Shown: positions 1 to 8,120 of the stretch, piece after piece
How positions within the stretch are numbered: the stretch's first letter is position 1
Layout: each line of letters opens with the position of its first letter
Assembly: GCA_965530755.1 (NCBI GenBank)
Contig: CBESNA010000019.1
Location: 1-64,000 of the forward strand
Origin: SZUA-35 sp965530755
Lineage (GTDB): Bacteria > Actinomycetota > Acidimicrobiia > Acidimicrobiales > SZUA-35
Direction: 5' to 3'
Length of the DNA: 64,000 nucleotides
Made by a program: the position numbers and the translations under genes
Notes under the pieces: generated by a model
Seen by the model: only the letters and a program-made list of their open reading frames with translations
Database searches by the model: none
Told to the model about the DNA's origin: nothing

Positions 1-1
1 C

Positions 2-175
2 GACGATCTTGCCGCTCTCGTGAACGGGATCAACCTGTGCGAGTTCGACGGCGGTCTCGATGAGATCACGGTGGAGGTTCCCTGCCCTCAAGGGATGCGT
101 GCCATCACCGTTCGATCGTTCGAAGGCAGAGTCACAGACCAGGCCGTCGTCGACGCCTGCGCCCAGAGCCAGTGA
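2..175 (+). CDS. C-terminal fragment of an unidentified protein
   Basis: Only the last 57 codons are inside the window; the frame is open from the left edge to a TGA at 173-175. The fragment reads DDLAALVNGINLCEF near its start and ends VVDACAQSQ. I do not recognise a family. The two cysteines and the hydrophilic tail could suit a secreted or surface protein, but this is a guess. It converges on the transporter gene that follows, with 70 bases between them. Confidence 0.45.
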   Translation, partial: DDLAALVNGINLCEFDGGLDEITVEVPCPQGMRAITVRSFEGRVTDQAVVDACAQSQ

Positions 176-245
176 CTTTCCATCGTCTTCACAAGTCAGC
201 AGCCGGCGGCGTTGAGGTCGAGGATCGGGGCGTTGGATCGGCCGG

Positions 246-1046
246 TCAGTTCCTCAATGAGAGGTTCAGAATTCGTCTCGCGCCGTTGGCTGCGATGGCG
301 AAGATGATGCCGCCGACGATGAGGTCGGGGTAGCGGCTGTTGGTGGCGGTGATGATGAACGCGGTTGCGATGACGAGGCCGTTGATTTTGATGTCGTTGG
401 CGGTGAAGATCCAGCTCGCTTCGATGTGGATTTCGCCGTTGCGGGCTCGTCGAAGAGCGATCATGGTGGCGGCGTTCGCTGCGAGCGCGACGAGTGATAC
501 TGCGATCATGGTGGTGGCGTTGGGGAGGGGCTCGTCGCTCATGAATCGGCGTACGACCTCTGCGATGCCGACGCCGGCGAGGCCGAGCTGGAGGTAGCCG
601 CTTGCTCTGGCCAGGTTGGCTTTGCGGGCCGCGCTCCGGCCGACGGCGAACAGGCTGAGTGCGTAGACGACGGCGTCCGCCCCCATGTCCAGTGCGTCTG
701 CGAGGAGGCCGAGGGAGTGGGCGAGCCAGCCTGCGATGGCTTCGCCGAACATCATGGTGGTGTTGAGTGCGAGCGCTACGAGGAGCGCGATGCGTTCGTT
801 GCGGGTGTTGTCGGGAACGGTGCTCGTGGTGGTCGGTTCGTCGCCGATTCGACGGCTTCCGAGGCCGAGTCCGTCGAGAGCGGCGTCGACGAGCTCGGTG
901 TCGGTCTCGTGGGTCACGACCACGGTGCGGGTGACGGTGTCGGTGCGGATGTTGGCGATCCCGTCGATGTCGGCGAGGCAGATCCGGACCATCTGCTCTT
1001 CGGCTCCGCAGTCCATGGCTGTCACGGTGTAGGTGGTTGCTCTCAT
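246..1046 (-). CDS. CDF-type cation transporter with N-terminal HMA-like domain
   Basis: A 266-residue membrane protein, probably exporting a divalent metal. Residues 1-65 look like a heavy-metal-associated (HMA) fold in which the usual CxxC is replaced by MDCGAEEQ, a variant common in small HMA-CDF fusions. From residue about 85 there are roughly six hydrophobic segments, with the CDF-like LADALDMGAD metal site in the second and an ND pair in FTANDIK near the fifth. The long C-terminal cytoplasmic domain of classical CDF proteins is absent. The ATG at 1046 was chosen because it begins the HMA domain; the frame stays open upstream but is low-complexity. It is divergent from the MarR gene. Metal specificity cannot be read from the sequence. 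Confidence 0.8.
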   Translation of the reverse strand: MRATTYTVTAMDCGAEEQMVRICLADIDGIANIRTDTVTRTVVVTHETDTELVDAALDGLGLGSRRIGDEPTTTSTVPDNTRNERIALLVALALNTTMMFGEAIAGWLAHSLGLLADALDMGADAVVYALSLFAVGRSAARKANLARASGYLQLGLAGVGIAEVVRRFMSDEPLPNATTMIAVSLVALAANAATMIALRRARNGEIHIEASWIFTANDIKINGLVIATAFIITATNSRYPDLIVGGIIFAIAANGARRILNLSLRN

Positions 1047-1132
1047 GGTTTTCTCTACTTCTCGTCGTTCCGATGCATTGCGGCGGCCATTTCGTGGTGA
1101 GCGAGACTTTCGTAGCAGCGGCGCCGGCCCCG

Positions 1133-1159
1133 TTGACGAAGCATTTGTATGAATATAAT
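1133..1159 (+). promoter_or_regulatory. Near-consensus housekeeping promoter for the MarR gene
   Basis: A TTGACG hexamer at 1133-1138 and a perfect TATAAT at 1154-1159 are separated by 15 bases, slightly shorter than optimal. The surrounding stretch (1141-1165) is strikingly AT-rich for this genome. A start of transcription about seven bases after the -10 box would fall at 1165-1168, directly before the GTG at 1169, so the transcript may be leaderless. Confidence 0.6.
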
Positions 1160-1168
1160 CTCCACAAC

Positions 1169-1642
1169 GTGACGCAGACCAAGCAGGGATTCTTGGACAA
1201 CTACTTGCCGTATCTTCTGCGACAGGCCGATCAGACGCTTTCCGCCCCCTTTTATGCGGTGTTGACCCGGTACGGCGTCGCCCGCTCGGAGTGGCGGGTA
1301 CTCGTCGTTCTCCTCGAGCTGGGAGAGCTCTCGGTTGTCGACCTCGCCACCGAAGCACTGAGTCCACAGCCCACGGTGACCCACTCCGTTCGCCGGCTCG
1401 AGAAGCAAGGTCTCGTCATGAGAACCCCCGGGACCAACGACAAGAGACAGCGCTTCATATCGCTCTCCCCAACGGGTATCCAGTTGTCGACCGCGTTGAT
1501 GAACGAAGCCAAGGAACTCGAAGCCGACCTGCTCGTCGGAGCGGGCGAGCTTTCCGAGCTCATCGAGAAGTTGGGCCAGCTCATCGCGGCCGTGGAGACT
1601 CGCTCGCACGATCGGGTGAACGAGGCGGCACGCACGGGATGA
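1169..1642 (+). CDS. MarR-family transcriptional regulator, probable kynurenine-operon regulator
   Basis: A 157-residue winged helix-turn-helix protein. The recognition region spans about residues 45-100 and shows the MarR pattern: VLLELGELSVVDLA, then PQPTVTHSVRRLEKQGLV as the recognition helix, then a wing with NDKRQRFISLSPTG. The GTG start is preferred because it lies just after a TATAAT box and gives the usual MarR length; upstream in-frame codons would add a hydrophobic stretch unlike the family. It ends 22 bases before the 3-hydroxyanthranilate dioxygenase gene on the same strand, so it may be cotranscribed with and control the tryptophan-catabolic genes. The effector is unknown; kynurenine or anthranilate compounds are plausible by context only. 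Confidence 0.85.
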   Translation: MTQTKQGFLDNYLPYLLRQADQTLSAPFYAVLTRYGVARSEWRVLVVLLELGELSVVDLATEALSPQPTVTHSVRRLEKQGLVMRTPGTNDKRQRFISLSPTGIQLSTALMNEAKELEADLLVGAGELSELIEKLGQLIAAVETRSHDRVNEAARTG

Positions 1643-1664
1643 AGCCGCGAACGAGGAGGAACCC

Positions 1665-2219
1665 ATGACAAGCGATGCCCCCAGTCCGAGTGAACGTCGG
1701 CCGTTCAACCTCACGGCGTGGATCGCTGAACACCGAGAAGACCTCACTCCGCCCGTTTCCAACAAGCAGATCTGGCGAGACGCCGACATGATCGTCATGA
1801 TCGTCGGTGGCGGGAACCAGCGGAACGACTTCCACGAAGATCCCCGGGAGGAGTTCTTCTACCAGATCAAAGGCGACATGAATCTCGTCATCTGGCCCGA
1901 GGAAGGAACCGAACCCTTCGACATGCCGATTCGCGAGGGCGATGTCTATCTCCTCCCACCGAACATGTGGCACTCGCCGCAGCGACCAGATCCGGCATCG
2001 ATCGGCCTGGTCGTCGAGTATCAGCGGGACGTCGGCGAGCTCGATGCCTTCGTGTGGGCATGTCCGAACTGTGCGCACGTGGTGCACCGGGTCGAAGTGC
2101 AAGTGCAGGCAATCGACAAGGACCTTCCGCCGCTCTTCGCTGCGTTCCATGACGACCTCGACGCCCGCTCCTGTCCGAACTGCGGCGCCGTCCACCCAGG
2201 TAGAGATGGTCGGCTGTAA
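1665..2219 (+). CDS. 3-hydroxyanthranilate 3,4-dioxygenase
   Basis: A 184-residue cupin that opens the ring of 3-hydroxyanthranilate to 2-amino-3-carboxymuconate semialdehyde (ACMS). Aligning by eye with the well-studied bacterial enzyme, the iron ligands are His57, Glu63 and His103, and the substrate-binding residues are Arg53, Arg107 and Glu118. The bacterial-type C-terminal rubredoxin-like metal site is intact, with Cys133, Cys136, Cys170 and Cys173 in two CPNC motifs. A strong GAGGAGGA ribosome site precedes the ATG. Its stop overlaps the next start (TAATG), so it is translationally coupled to kynureninase. Fully canonical. Confidence 0.96.
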   Translation: MTSDAPSPSERRPFNLTAWIAEHREDLTPPVSNKQIWRDADMIVMIVGGGNQRNDFHEDPREEFFYQIKGDMNLVIWPEEGTEPFDMPIREGDVYLLPPNMWHSPQRPDPASIGLVVEYQRDVGELDAFVWACPNCAHVVHRVEVQVQAIDKDLPPLFAAFHDDLDARSCPNCGAVHPGRDGRL

Positions 2220-3469
2220 TGACGCCAGAAGCGCTCCCGACGGCCGCCGCGCTCGACTCGGCTGATCCGCTCGCTCGACTTCGCGATGAGTTCGAGCTCC
2301 CTGACGGGATCTACCTCGTCGGCAATTCGCTCGGCGCTCTGCCGAGGGCCGTCCGTGAGTACGTGAACATCGAGCTCGATCGCTGGAGCACTCTCGGCGT
2401 CGAGGGCCATTTCACCGGCAACTTGGCCTGGAAGGATTACCACGAGCTACTGACCAACCAGCTCGCAGCAATCGTCGGCGCTCAGGCCGACGAAGTGGTC
2501 GCGATGAACGCCCTCACCGTGAATCTGCACCTCTTGATGGTCAGCTTCTACCGCCCCACCTCCGAACGCCACAAGATTCTCATCGAGCGTCATGCGTTCC
2601 CCTCTGATCATTTCGCTGTCGAGTCGCAGATTCGCCAACGGGGCTTCGAGCCATCCGAGTCGATGGTGTTTGTAGAGCCTCGCGAAGGTGAAGACACGCT
2701 GCGATCCGAAGACATCCTGAATGCGATATCCGAACACGGGGACGAGCTCGCGCTGATCTTCTTGCCTGGTGTCCAGTACTACACCGGGCAGGTGCTCCCG
2801 ATGGCCGACATCGTCCAGGCCGGCCACGCGGTCGGCGCCATGGTCGGTCTCGACCTCGCCCACGCTGTCGGCAACATCGAGCTCAGCCTGCACGACTGGG
2901 ACGTCGACTTCGCGATGTGGTGCTCCTACAAATACCTCAACAGTGGGCCAGGGGGAGTTGGAGGAGCGTTTGTCCATAGGCGTCATGTCGCGGACCCCAC
3001 GCTCGCGAAGCTGTTGGGCTGGTGGGGCACCAACGCGTCGAGCCGATTCGAGATGACGACCGAGTTCGACGCCATCCCCACGGTCGAGTCGTGGCAGCTG
3101 TCCAACGCGCCGATTCTCTCCATGGCGGCCCTCCGCGCCTCGCTCGACATCATCGACAGGGCGGGCGGAATGACCGCCCTACGCCAGAAGTCGGAACGCC
3201 AGATCGAATTCTTCGACCGGAGGCTTGTGGAGAGCCTCGATGGACGAGTCGAGAACATCACGCCAGGACCCCTGCCAGAGCGAGGTTGTCAATATGCCTT
3301 GCGAGTCATCAGCGACAACGGAAAGCGGGTGTACCAGGAATTGGAACACGCGCGGGTCCTCTGCGACTGGAGGGAACCCGATGTCATTCGCGTCGCACCG
3401 GTCCCGCTGTACAACACCTTCGACGACATCGATCGTTTCGTTCGCATCCTCGACGGGATCGTGCGATGA
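2219..3469 (+). CDS. kynU: Kynureninase
   Basis: A 416-residue PLP enzyme of the aspartate-aminotransferase fold that cleaves 3-hydroxykynurenine to 3-hydroxyanthranilate and alanine. The PLP-binding lysine is Lys238 in CSYKYLNSGPGG, preceded by the cofactor-contact region GLDLAHAVGNIEL around residues 210-222. The length is normal for the family. It overlaps the dioxygenase gene upstream (TAATG) and the monooxygenase gene downstream (ATGA), so all are expected on one message. Confidence 0.95.
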   Translation: MTPEALPTAAALDSADPLARLRDEFELPDGIYLVGNSLGALPRAVREYVNIELDRWSTLGVEGHFTGNLAWKDYHELLTNQLAAIVGAQADEVVAMNALTVNLHLLMVSFYRPTSERHKILIERHAFPSDHFAVESQIRQRGFEPSESMVFVEPREGEDTLRSEDILNAISEHGDELALIFLPGVQYYTGQVLPMADIVQAGHAVGAMVGLDLAHAVGNIELSLHDWDVDFAMWCSYKYLNSGPGGVGGAFVHRRHVADPTLAKLLGWWGTNASSRFEMTTEFDAIPTVESWQLSNAPILSMAALRASLDIIDRAGGMTALRQKSERQIEFFDRRLVESLDGRVENITPGPLPERGCQYALRVISDNGKRVYQELEHARVLCDWREPDVIRVAPVPLYNTFDDIDRFVRILDGIVR

Positions 3470-4815
3470 AGGGCCCCGTCGTGGTAGCGGGTGCCGGCCC
3501 GGCCGGCGCCTTGCTCGCGATCTATCTCGCTCGACAGGGCCATGACGTCACCGTGTACGAGAGTCGAGCGGACCTTCGGCGGACGGACATCGACGCCGGT
3601 CGGTCCATCAACCTCGCCCTGGCGACACGTGGCATCGTTCCGCTCATCGATGTGGGTGTGATCGAACGAGTCGACGACATCACGATCCCGATGCGCGGAC
3701 GACTCGTCCATACAGGTGACGGTTCAACTCCCGAGCTCCAGCCTTACGGGAGCAAAGCGCACGAGGTCATTCACTCGGTGTCGCGCACCGACCTCAATGC
3801 CATCCTGCTCGATGCCGCTGACGCCACTGGGCGAGTGACCATTGAGTTCGAGAAGGGACTCGAGTCAGTCGACTTCGAGCGCTCGCTTCTTCACTTTGCC
3901 GACGGAGCAACTGCGCCGTTCGGAGTGATCTTCGGTGCTGACGGTGCAGGCTCACGGGTTCGCCAAGCCATGGTCGACGAGGGCGCGTGCGCCTACACAA
4001 CAGACTGGCTCGACCACTCTTACAAAGAACTGACACTGCCACCGGCCGACGCCGGCGGCCACCTCCTCGACCCACATGCGCTGCACATCTGGCCGCGGGG
4101 CGAGTTCATGCTCATCGCTCTCGCGAATCCGGCGGGTGACTTCACGGTCACGCTGTTCGCTCCGAACGAGTCATTCGAGGCGCTGGCATCGGCCGGCGCG
4201 GTACGGGACTTCTTCGATGCCGAGTTCCCTGACTTCGCGGCTCTCGTTCCCGATGTGGCCGAGCAGTTCGCCGCCAACCCCACCGGACCGCTCGGCACCA
4301 TTCGAGCAACAGGGTGGAGTTTCGAGGACCGCGCAGTTTTGGTTGGTGACGCGGCCCATGCGATCGTCCCGTTCCACGGGCAGGGCATGAACGCGGCAAT
4401 GGAATCGGCGAGGGCTCTCGACCGGCACATGCGGGCGTCGCCAGATGATCTCGCGGCCGCCTTCCGTCAGTACGAAGTGGAGCGCAAGCCAGACAGTGAC
4501 GCGATTGCCGACATGGCGCTTGGCAATTATGTGGAGATGCGAGCGGGTGTCGTGGACCCGGACTACCTGGCCAAGCGTGCATTCGCCCTCGACTTGGAGC
4601 ACCGGCATCCAGCCCATCTCAGCCCTCGATACAACATGGTCATGTTCTCGACCATGCCCTATTCCGAGGCGAAGTCCCGAGCGGCCAGACAGGCCGAGAT
4701 CATCGCCGCCGCCATCGCCGATCCGTTACTCGACGTCGACTCGCTCATCACTGCGTTGCCTCCACTTCCCGAGCTCGATCCGCTCGCCGACCCAAGGGCC
4801 CTTTCCATCTCATGA
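3466..4815 (+). CDS. kmo: Kynurenine 3-monooxygenase
   Basis: A 449-residue FAD-dependent aromatic hydroxylase that converts L-kynurenine to 3-hydroxykynurenine with NADPH and oxygen. The N-terminal dinucleotide fold shows VVVAGAGPAGALLA, then the kynurenine-monooxygenase signature with RSINLALATRG, and the second FAD motif VLVGDAAHAIVPFHGQGMNAA around residue 290. The start is the ATG that overlaps the kynureninase stop. The C-terminal region (PRYNMVMFSTMPYSEA) matches the enzyme family, although the membrane anchor of the eukaryotic form is not evident. Confidence 0.94.
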   Translation: MKGPVVVAGAGPAGALLAIYLARQGHDVTVYESRADLRRTDIDAGRSINLALATRGIVPLIDVGVIERVDDITIPMRGRLVHTGDGSTPELQPYGSKAHEVIHSVSRTDLNAILLDAADATGRVTIEFEKGLESVDFERSLLHFADGATAPFGVIFGADGAGSRVRQAMVDEGACAYTTDWLDHSYKELTLPPADAGGHLLDPHALHIWPRGEFMLIALANPAGDFTVTLFAPNESFEALASAGAVRDFFDAEFPDFAALVPDVAEQFAANPTGPLGTIRATGWSFEDRAVLVGDAAHAIVPFHGQGMNAAMESARALDRHMRASPDDLAAAFRQYEVERKPDSDAIADMALGNYVEMRAGVVDPDYLAKRAFALDLEHRHPAHLSPRYNMVMFSTMPYSEAKSRAARQAEIIAAAIADPLLDVDSLITALPPLPELDPLADPRALSIS

Positions 4816-5624
4816 GCCTCCCGTTCGAGAACGACGACGATTTCACCTACGGCAACTACTTGAAGATCCCGGAGCTGTTGTCGCTGCAGCAGTGCGTTTC
4901 GGTCGATCTCGAGACGGGAGCAGCGGAGCATGACGAGACCCTGTTCATCATCATCCACCAGGTGTACGAACTCTGGTTCAAACAGATTCTCCACGAGCTC
5001 GACTTCGTCGTTCGCCTCCTCAACGAGAACCAGGTCAACGGCGCTCGTCATCATCTCAAACGGGTCCTGAAGATCATGAAGACACTGGTTGGGCAGCTCG
5101 ACGTGCTCGAGACGATGACCCCCGTCGAGTTCGCGAGCTTCCGATCCTTCCTGGCCAACGCAAGCGGATTCCAATCCGCCCAGTTCCGCGAGCTCGAGTT
5201 CCTTCTCGGCATCAAGGACCGCATCCAAATCGAATGGTTCAGCGGCGCCGAGGGTGAGCGACTCGCAGCGCGGTACGAAGCACCGACAATCTGGGATGCC
5301 TTCGTGAACGTCTTGCACGCCGACGGCCATGCCGTCCCTTCCGAGGTGCTCCATCGAGACGTGCGGGAGCCCGTAGTGGGGAACAGCGATCTACAAGCGC
5401 TGATTGTCGAGCAGTACAGCGATGAGGGCTTTGCCGGTCTCTGCGAGACCCTCACCGATCTCGATGAGGGACTACAGGAGTGGCGCTACCGCCACGTGAT
5501 GATGGTCCGTCGAACGATTGGAACGAAACCCGGCACCGGTGGCTCCGACGGAGCCACCTATCTGGCCAGCACGTTGTTCAAACCGGCCTTTCCCGACCTG
5601 TGGGCCATTCGCACGGCGTTCTAG
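4812..5624 (+). CDS. kynA: Tryptophan 2,3-dioxygenase
   Basis: A 270-residue all-helical heme enzyme that oxidises L-tryptophan to N-formylkynurenine, the first step of the pathway. The N-terminal FTYGNYLKIPELLSLQ is diagnostic. His49 in FIIIHQVYELWFKQ is the active-site base position, Arg111 in SFRSFL the substrate carboxylate contact, and His228 in YRHVMMVRRTIG the proximal heme ligand, followed by the GTGGSDGATYL substrate loop. It overlaps kmo by ATGA. Placing the first enzyme last in the four-gene overlap is unusual but harmless if the genes are one transcript. Confidence 0.96.
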   Translation: MSLPFENDDDFTYGNYLKIPELLSLQQCVSVDLETGAAEHDETLFIIIHQVYELWFKQILHELDFVVRLLNENQVNGARHHLKRVLKIMKTLVGQLDVLETMTPVEFASFRSFLANASGFQSAQFRELEFLLGIKDRIQIEWFSGAEGERLAARYEAPTIWDAFVNVLHADGHAVPSEVLHRDVREPVVGNSDLQALIVEQYSDEGFAGLCETLTDLDEGLQEWRYRHVMMVRRTIGTKPGTGGSDGATYLASTLFKPAFPDLWAIRTAF

Positions 5625-5680
5625 GTCAGCGCCCCACCCTCACGCAACCAACTCACGCTCGAAACGGCAAACCAACACCC

Positions 5681-7117
5681 ATGACGACGTACCCAGAACT
5701 GAAGCTCTACATCAACGGATCGTGGCGAACCGGCGCCGCTGACCTCCCGGTGATCAACCCCGCGACCGAAGAAGAGATCGGCGGCCTGCCGGTCGCTGGG
5801 ACACAAGACCTCGACGATGCCCTCGCCGCAGCTCAGGCCGGCTTCGCGGTGTGGAGCAAGACCCCTCCCAAGGCGCGAGCCGACCTGATTCGTGACGCGT
5901 CGGCCCTCATGCGCGAACGCCAAGACGAGATCGCACACTCGATCACACTCGAGCACGGCAAGCCGTTCGCGCAGGCCCAGCTCGAGGTCATTCGTGGCTG
6001 CGAATTCTTCGAATGGGACGCAGGTGAGGCAACCCGGACCTACGGCCGGGTCATTCCGAGTGGACCGGGTGTGAAGCACATCGTGCACCATCAGGCCATC
6101 GGGCCAGTGGCCGCCTTTTCGCCGTGGAACTTCCCGATGAGCCAACCCTCCAGGAAGATCGCGGGAGCACTCGCCGCCGGGTGTTCGATCATCCTCAAGG
6201 CCGCAGAGGAGACCCCGGCGGGCGCCATGCACATCGCGCGTGCCTTCCACGACGCTGGTCTCCCGCCAGGTGTCCTGAACCTGGTGTTTGGTGTCCCCGA
6301 AGTCATTTCCCAGCACCTCATTCCGAGCGACACCATCAAACTCGTTGCCTTCACCGGGTCCACGGCCGTCGGACGGCACCTCACCGGTCTTGCGTCGAAC
6401 CACATGACCCCCGTGTTGATGGAACTCGGCGGTCATGCGCCGGTGATCGTGTGCGAGGACACCGACGTCGCGGCGGCCGCAACCACGTCAGCGATACGCA
6501 AGATGCGCAATGCTGGTCAAGTCTGCACATCACCGACCCGGTTCTTCGTGCACGACAGCATCTTCGAACACTTCCTCGACGCGTTCACCACACGAGCAGC
6601 GGCAACGATGGTCGGCAACGGACTGGACCCCGGAGTCGAGATGGGTCCTCTCGCCAACGAACGCCGCATCTCAGCATTGACGGCGATGGTCACTGACGCC
6701 CGCGACGTCGGCGCCGAGGTCGCAACGGGTGGGAATCGGTGGGGCACGTCCGGCTACTTCTTCGAGCCGACCGTCTTGGCCAATGTCCCGCCCAACGCTC
6801 GCGTGATGCAGGAGGAACCGTTCGGGCCTCTCGCCATCGTGAATTCCGTCGACTCACTCGACACCGCGATCCAGCAAGCCAACTCAGTTCCGTATGGGCT
6901 CGCCGCGTATGCCTTCACGAACCGGGCTGACTATGTCGACCGCATGGTCGATCAAGTCGAAGCCGGGAACCTCTCGATCAACACGCTCGAAGCATCGCTG
7001 CCAGAGACGCCCTTCGGTGGCGTGAAGTCGAGCGGATATGGACGCGAAGGCGGCGCCGAAGGCCTCCATCACTACATGGTCGTCAAGAACGTGTCGCACA
7101 GCATCTCCATCAACTGA
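5681..7117 (+). CDS. NAD(P)-dependent aldehyde dehydrogenase
   Basis: A 478-residue aldehyde dehydrogenase with all catalytic residues: Asn150 in PWNFPMS, Glu248 in LMELGGHAP and nucleophile Cys282 in NAGQVCTSPTR. By sequence it resembles the broad succinate-semialdehyde or vanillin dehydrogenase group. Starting 56 bases after the tryptophan dioxygenase gene, it is probably in the same operon and could oxidise a semialdehyde made from ACMS, such as 2-aminomuconate semialdehyde or ACMS itself. No ACMS decarboxylase gene is visible, so the substrate is open. The ATG begins the standard KLYINGSW motif. Confidence 0.9.
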   Translation: MTTYPELKLYINGSWRTGAADLPVINPATEEEIGGLPVAGTQDLDDALAAAQAGFAVWSKTPPKARADLIRDASALMRERQDEIAHSITLEHGKPFAQAQLEVIRGCEFFEWDAGEATRTYGRVIPSGPGVKHIVHHQAIGPVAAFSPWNFPMSQPSRKIAGALAAGCSIILKAAEETPAGAMHIARAFHDAGLPPGVLNLVFGVPEVISQHLIPSDTIKLVAFTGSTAVGRHLTGLASNHMTPVLMELGGHAPVIVCEDTDVAAAATTSAIRKMRNAGQVCTSPTRFFVHDSIFEHFLDAFTTRAAATMVGNGLDPGVEMGPLANERRISALTAMVTDARDVGAEVATGGNRWGTSGYFFEPTVLANVPPNARVMQEEPFGPLAIVNSVDSLDTAIQQANSVPYGLAAYAFTNRADYVDRMVDQVEAGNLSINTLEASLPETPFGGVKSSGYGREGGAEGLHHYMVVKNVSHSISIN

Positions 7118-7156
7118 CAGCTCCTGCCGTCGCAGAACCGAGGTCGATCAACCATC

Positions 7157-8119
7157 ATGAGTTACCGCAGAAGTGACGCCAAGGACTACGCCCGCGCCAA
7201 CCTCTCGGGCATCTGGGCCGCCGCGCTCATGCCGTTCACCGAGGACCTGCGTCTCGATGAGGATGGCTTTCGAGAGAACGTTCGTCACTGGACTCAGGAG
7301 TTGGGGATCGAGGGTCTCTTCGTCTCGGGAAAGCAGGGTGAGTTCTTCGCCATGAGCCTCGAGGAGCGAAAGCGGTCCTTCGAGCTGGCGGTCGAGGCAA
7401 CCGGGGAGCACGGTCAGACGATCATGTCGTGCTCCGATCAGAACATGGATGTCGTGATCGACCTCGCACGTCACGCCGAGGAGGTGGGCGCCGACTACAT
7501 CGTCGTGCACGCCCCGGCACTCCACTTCTTCAGGGAACAGGATGAGACTCTGCTGGGCTACTACCGGGCCGTTGCGGAAAGCGTGAACATCGGCGTTGCG
7601 CTCTGGAGCCACCCCGACAGCGGCTACCTCATGTCGCCACAACTCTGCAATCGGTTGGCGGACATCGAGAACGTCGTCGCGATCAAATACAGCGTCCCTC
7701 GCCCGATGTACACCGAGCTCACTGAGCTCGCCTCGGATCGAATTCAAGTCAGCACCGCGTCCGAGACCGAGTGGCTCGACAACATTCTCGAGCTCAACTG
7801 GAAGCTCTACCTGTGTTCCTCGCCGCCATTTCTTCTCCAGACGGCAAACGATCGACGCATGCACGACTACACCCATGCAGCGTTCGCTGGCCGCGCCGAC
7901 GAGGCCCGTGAGATCAGTCGGAGCCTCGACCCCGTGCGAGAGGCACTGATGGAAACCCGGCCCGCAGAGAAGCCGCACGCGCACCAGAAGTACTGGCAGG
8001 AACTCCTCGGTCAGGTGGGAGGGCGGGTTCGACGACCGTTGCTGGAGCTGACCGATGAGGAGAAGGCCGTGACCAGAGAAGCGTTCGATGGGTGCGGCCT
8101 CGGGTCGGACCGGAACTGA
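7157..8119 (+). CDS. DapA/N-acetylneuraminate-lyase family aldolase or hydro-lyase
   Basis: A 320-residue class I aldolase-type barrel. The Schiff-base lysine is Lys177 in NVVAIKYS, and the substrate carboxylate loop lies near VSGKQGEF at residues 57-63. The conserved YNxP tyrosine motif of dihydrodipicolinate synthase is replaced by ALWSHPDSG at residues 148-156, so it is unlikely to make dihydrodipicolinate. It sits 39 bases after the aldehyde dehydrogenase and one base before the aspartate-dehydrogenase-like gene. Context suggests a carbon-carbon cleaving, hydrating or decarboxylating step on a product of 3-hydroxyanthranilate ring opening; this is an inference. Confidence 0.82.
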   Translation: MSYRRSDAKDYARANLSGIWAAALMPFTEDLRLDEDGFRENVRHWTQELGIEGLFVSGKQGEFFAMSLEERKRSFELAVEATGEHGQTIMSCSDQNMDVVIDLARHAEEVGADYIVVHAPALHFFREQDETLLGYYRAVAESVNIGVALWSHPDSGYLMSPQLCNRLADIENVVAIKYSVPRPMYTELTELASDRIQVSTASETEWLDNILELNWKLYLCSSPPFLLQTANDRRMHDYTHAAFAGRADEAREISRSLDPVREALMETRPAEKPHAHQKYWQELLGQVGGRVRRPLLELTDEEKAVTREAFDGCGLGSDRN

Positions 8120-8120
8120 C

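Noticed and set aside
196..1200. Long Arg/His-rich minus-strand frame over the CDF transporter
   Set aside because: Low-complexity shadow of the transporter gene in another frame.
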